A stretch of 64,000 bases of DNA, from contig CAZOOF010000001.1 of the NCBI GenBank assembly GCA_964581365.1, forward strand, positions 123,335 through 187,334, written 5' to 3'. Below are positions 63,705 to 64,000 of this stretch, piece after piece. Source of the DNA: JAITWN01 sp964581365 (lineage in GTDB: Bacteria > Pseudomonadota > Gammaproteobacteria > SZUA-140). Numbering within the stretch: the first letter of the stretch is position 1; each line of letters opens with the position of its first letter. The translations under genes were made by a program, and so were the position numbers. The notes under the pieces are model-generated. The model made no database searches. It was given only the letters and a program-made list of their open reading frames with translations, and was not told the origin of the DNA.

Positions 63705-63721
63705 GCGCTCCGCTTTCGCTC

Positions 63722-64000
<279 letters not shown>

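Overview
The window looks like chromosome from a GC-rich gammaproteobacterium. Supporting signs are the gene orders lptD-surA-pdxA-rsmA, glyQ-glyS-gmhB-plsC, glnA-DUF4124-ntrB-ntrC, tsaD/plsY/folB/folK and rpoD-tRNA, plus type I glutamine synthetase with an adenylylation Tyr. Metal handling, a glycolate operon and a di-heme peroxidase suggest a free-living, metabolically versatile (possibly chemolithotrophic, Chromatiales-like) organism; this lineage guess is an inference. I see no prophage, insertion sequence, CRISPR array or rRNA.

Layout: 1-5.1 kb is housekeeping (gdhA start, MidA-like methyltransferase, folate genes folM/folK/folB, plsY, tsaD). 5.3-7.9 kb is an ABC exporter whose ATPase carries a seven-copy Trp-rich C-terminal repeat tail. 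8.0-15.4 kb is a poorly known envelope locus: a ribbon-helix-helix/zinc-ribbon regulator followed by three consecutive outer-membrane-barrel proteins, one of them a TPR-barrel fusion, with a LolA-like protein and a secreted protein upstream. 15.6-22.8 kb is metal homeostasis: nikR, a copZ-csoR-copA copper operon and a CbiMQO/L nickel-cobalt ECF transporter. 23.0-29.1 kb is molybdenum cofactor synthesis (moaA, C, D, E, a kelch protein, and two E1-like activating enzymes), with a long structured moaA leader. 29.1-42.2 kb has an HDOD protein, outer-membrane biogenesis (lptD, surA), pdxA, rsmA, the glyQS operon with a catalytically degenerate gmhB, and a PP-loop/TusA sulfur-transfer pair.

42.2-47.2 kb is the nitrogen regulon: glnA with two NtrC sites and a sigma-54 promoter, then ntrBC with its own NtrC site over a sigma-70-like promoter. 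47.2-50.9 kb has pyrD (class 1B), trmL, lysA, lptM and an esterase. 51-58.4 kb is a signalling pair (double cNMP-rhodanese protein and EAL-HDOD protein) followed by glcDEF and a glyoxylate aminotransferase, i.e. glycolate to glyoxylate to glycine. 58.4-64 kb has a large lipoprotein, a DUF3330 protein, a di-heme cytochrome c peroxidase, a membrane protein behind a perfect FNR box, a CAU-anticodon tRNA and the end of rpoD.

The best candidates for undescribed biology are the regulator plus three-barrel envelope operon, the repeat-tailed ABC ATPase, and the retained but catalytically ruined GmhB. Everything here was read by eye; family assignments rest on motifs and gene context, not on database searches.
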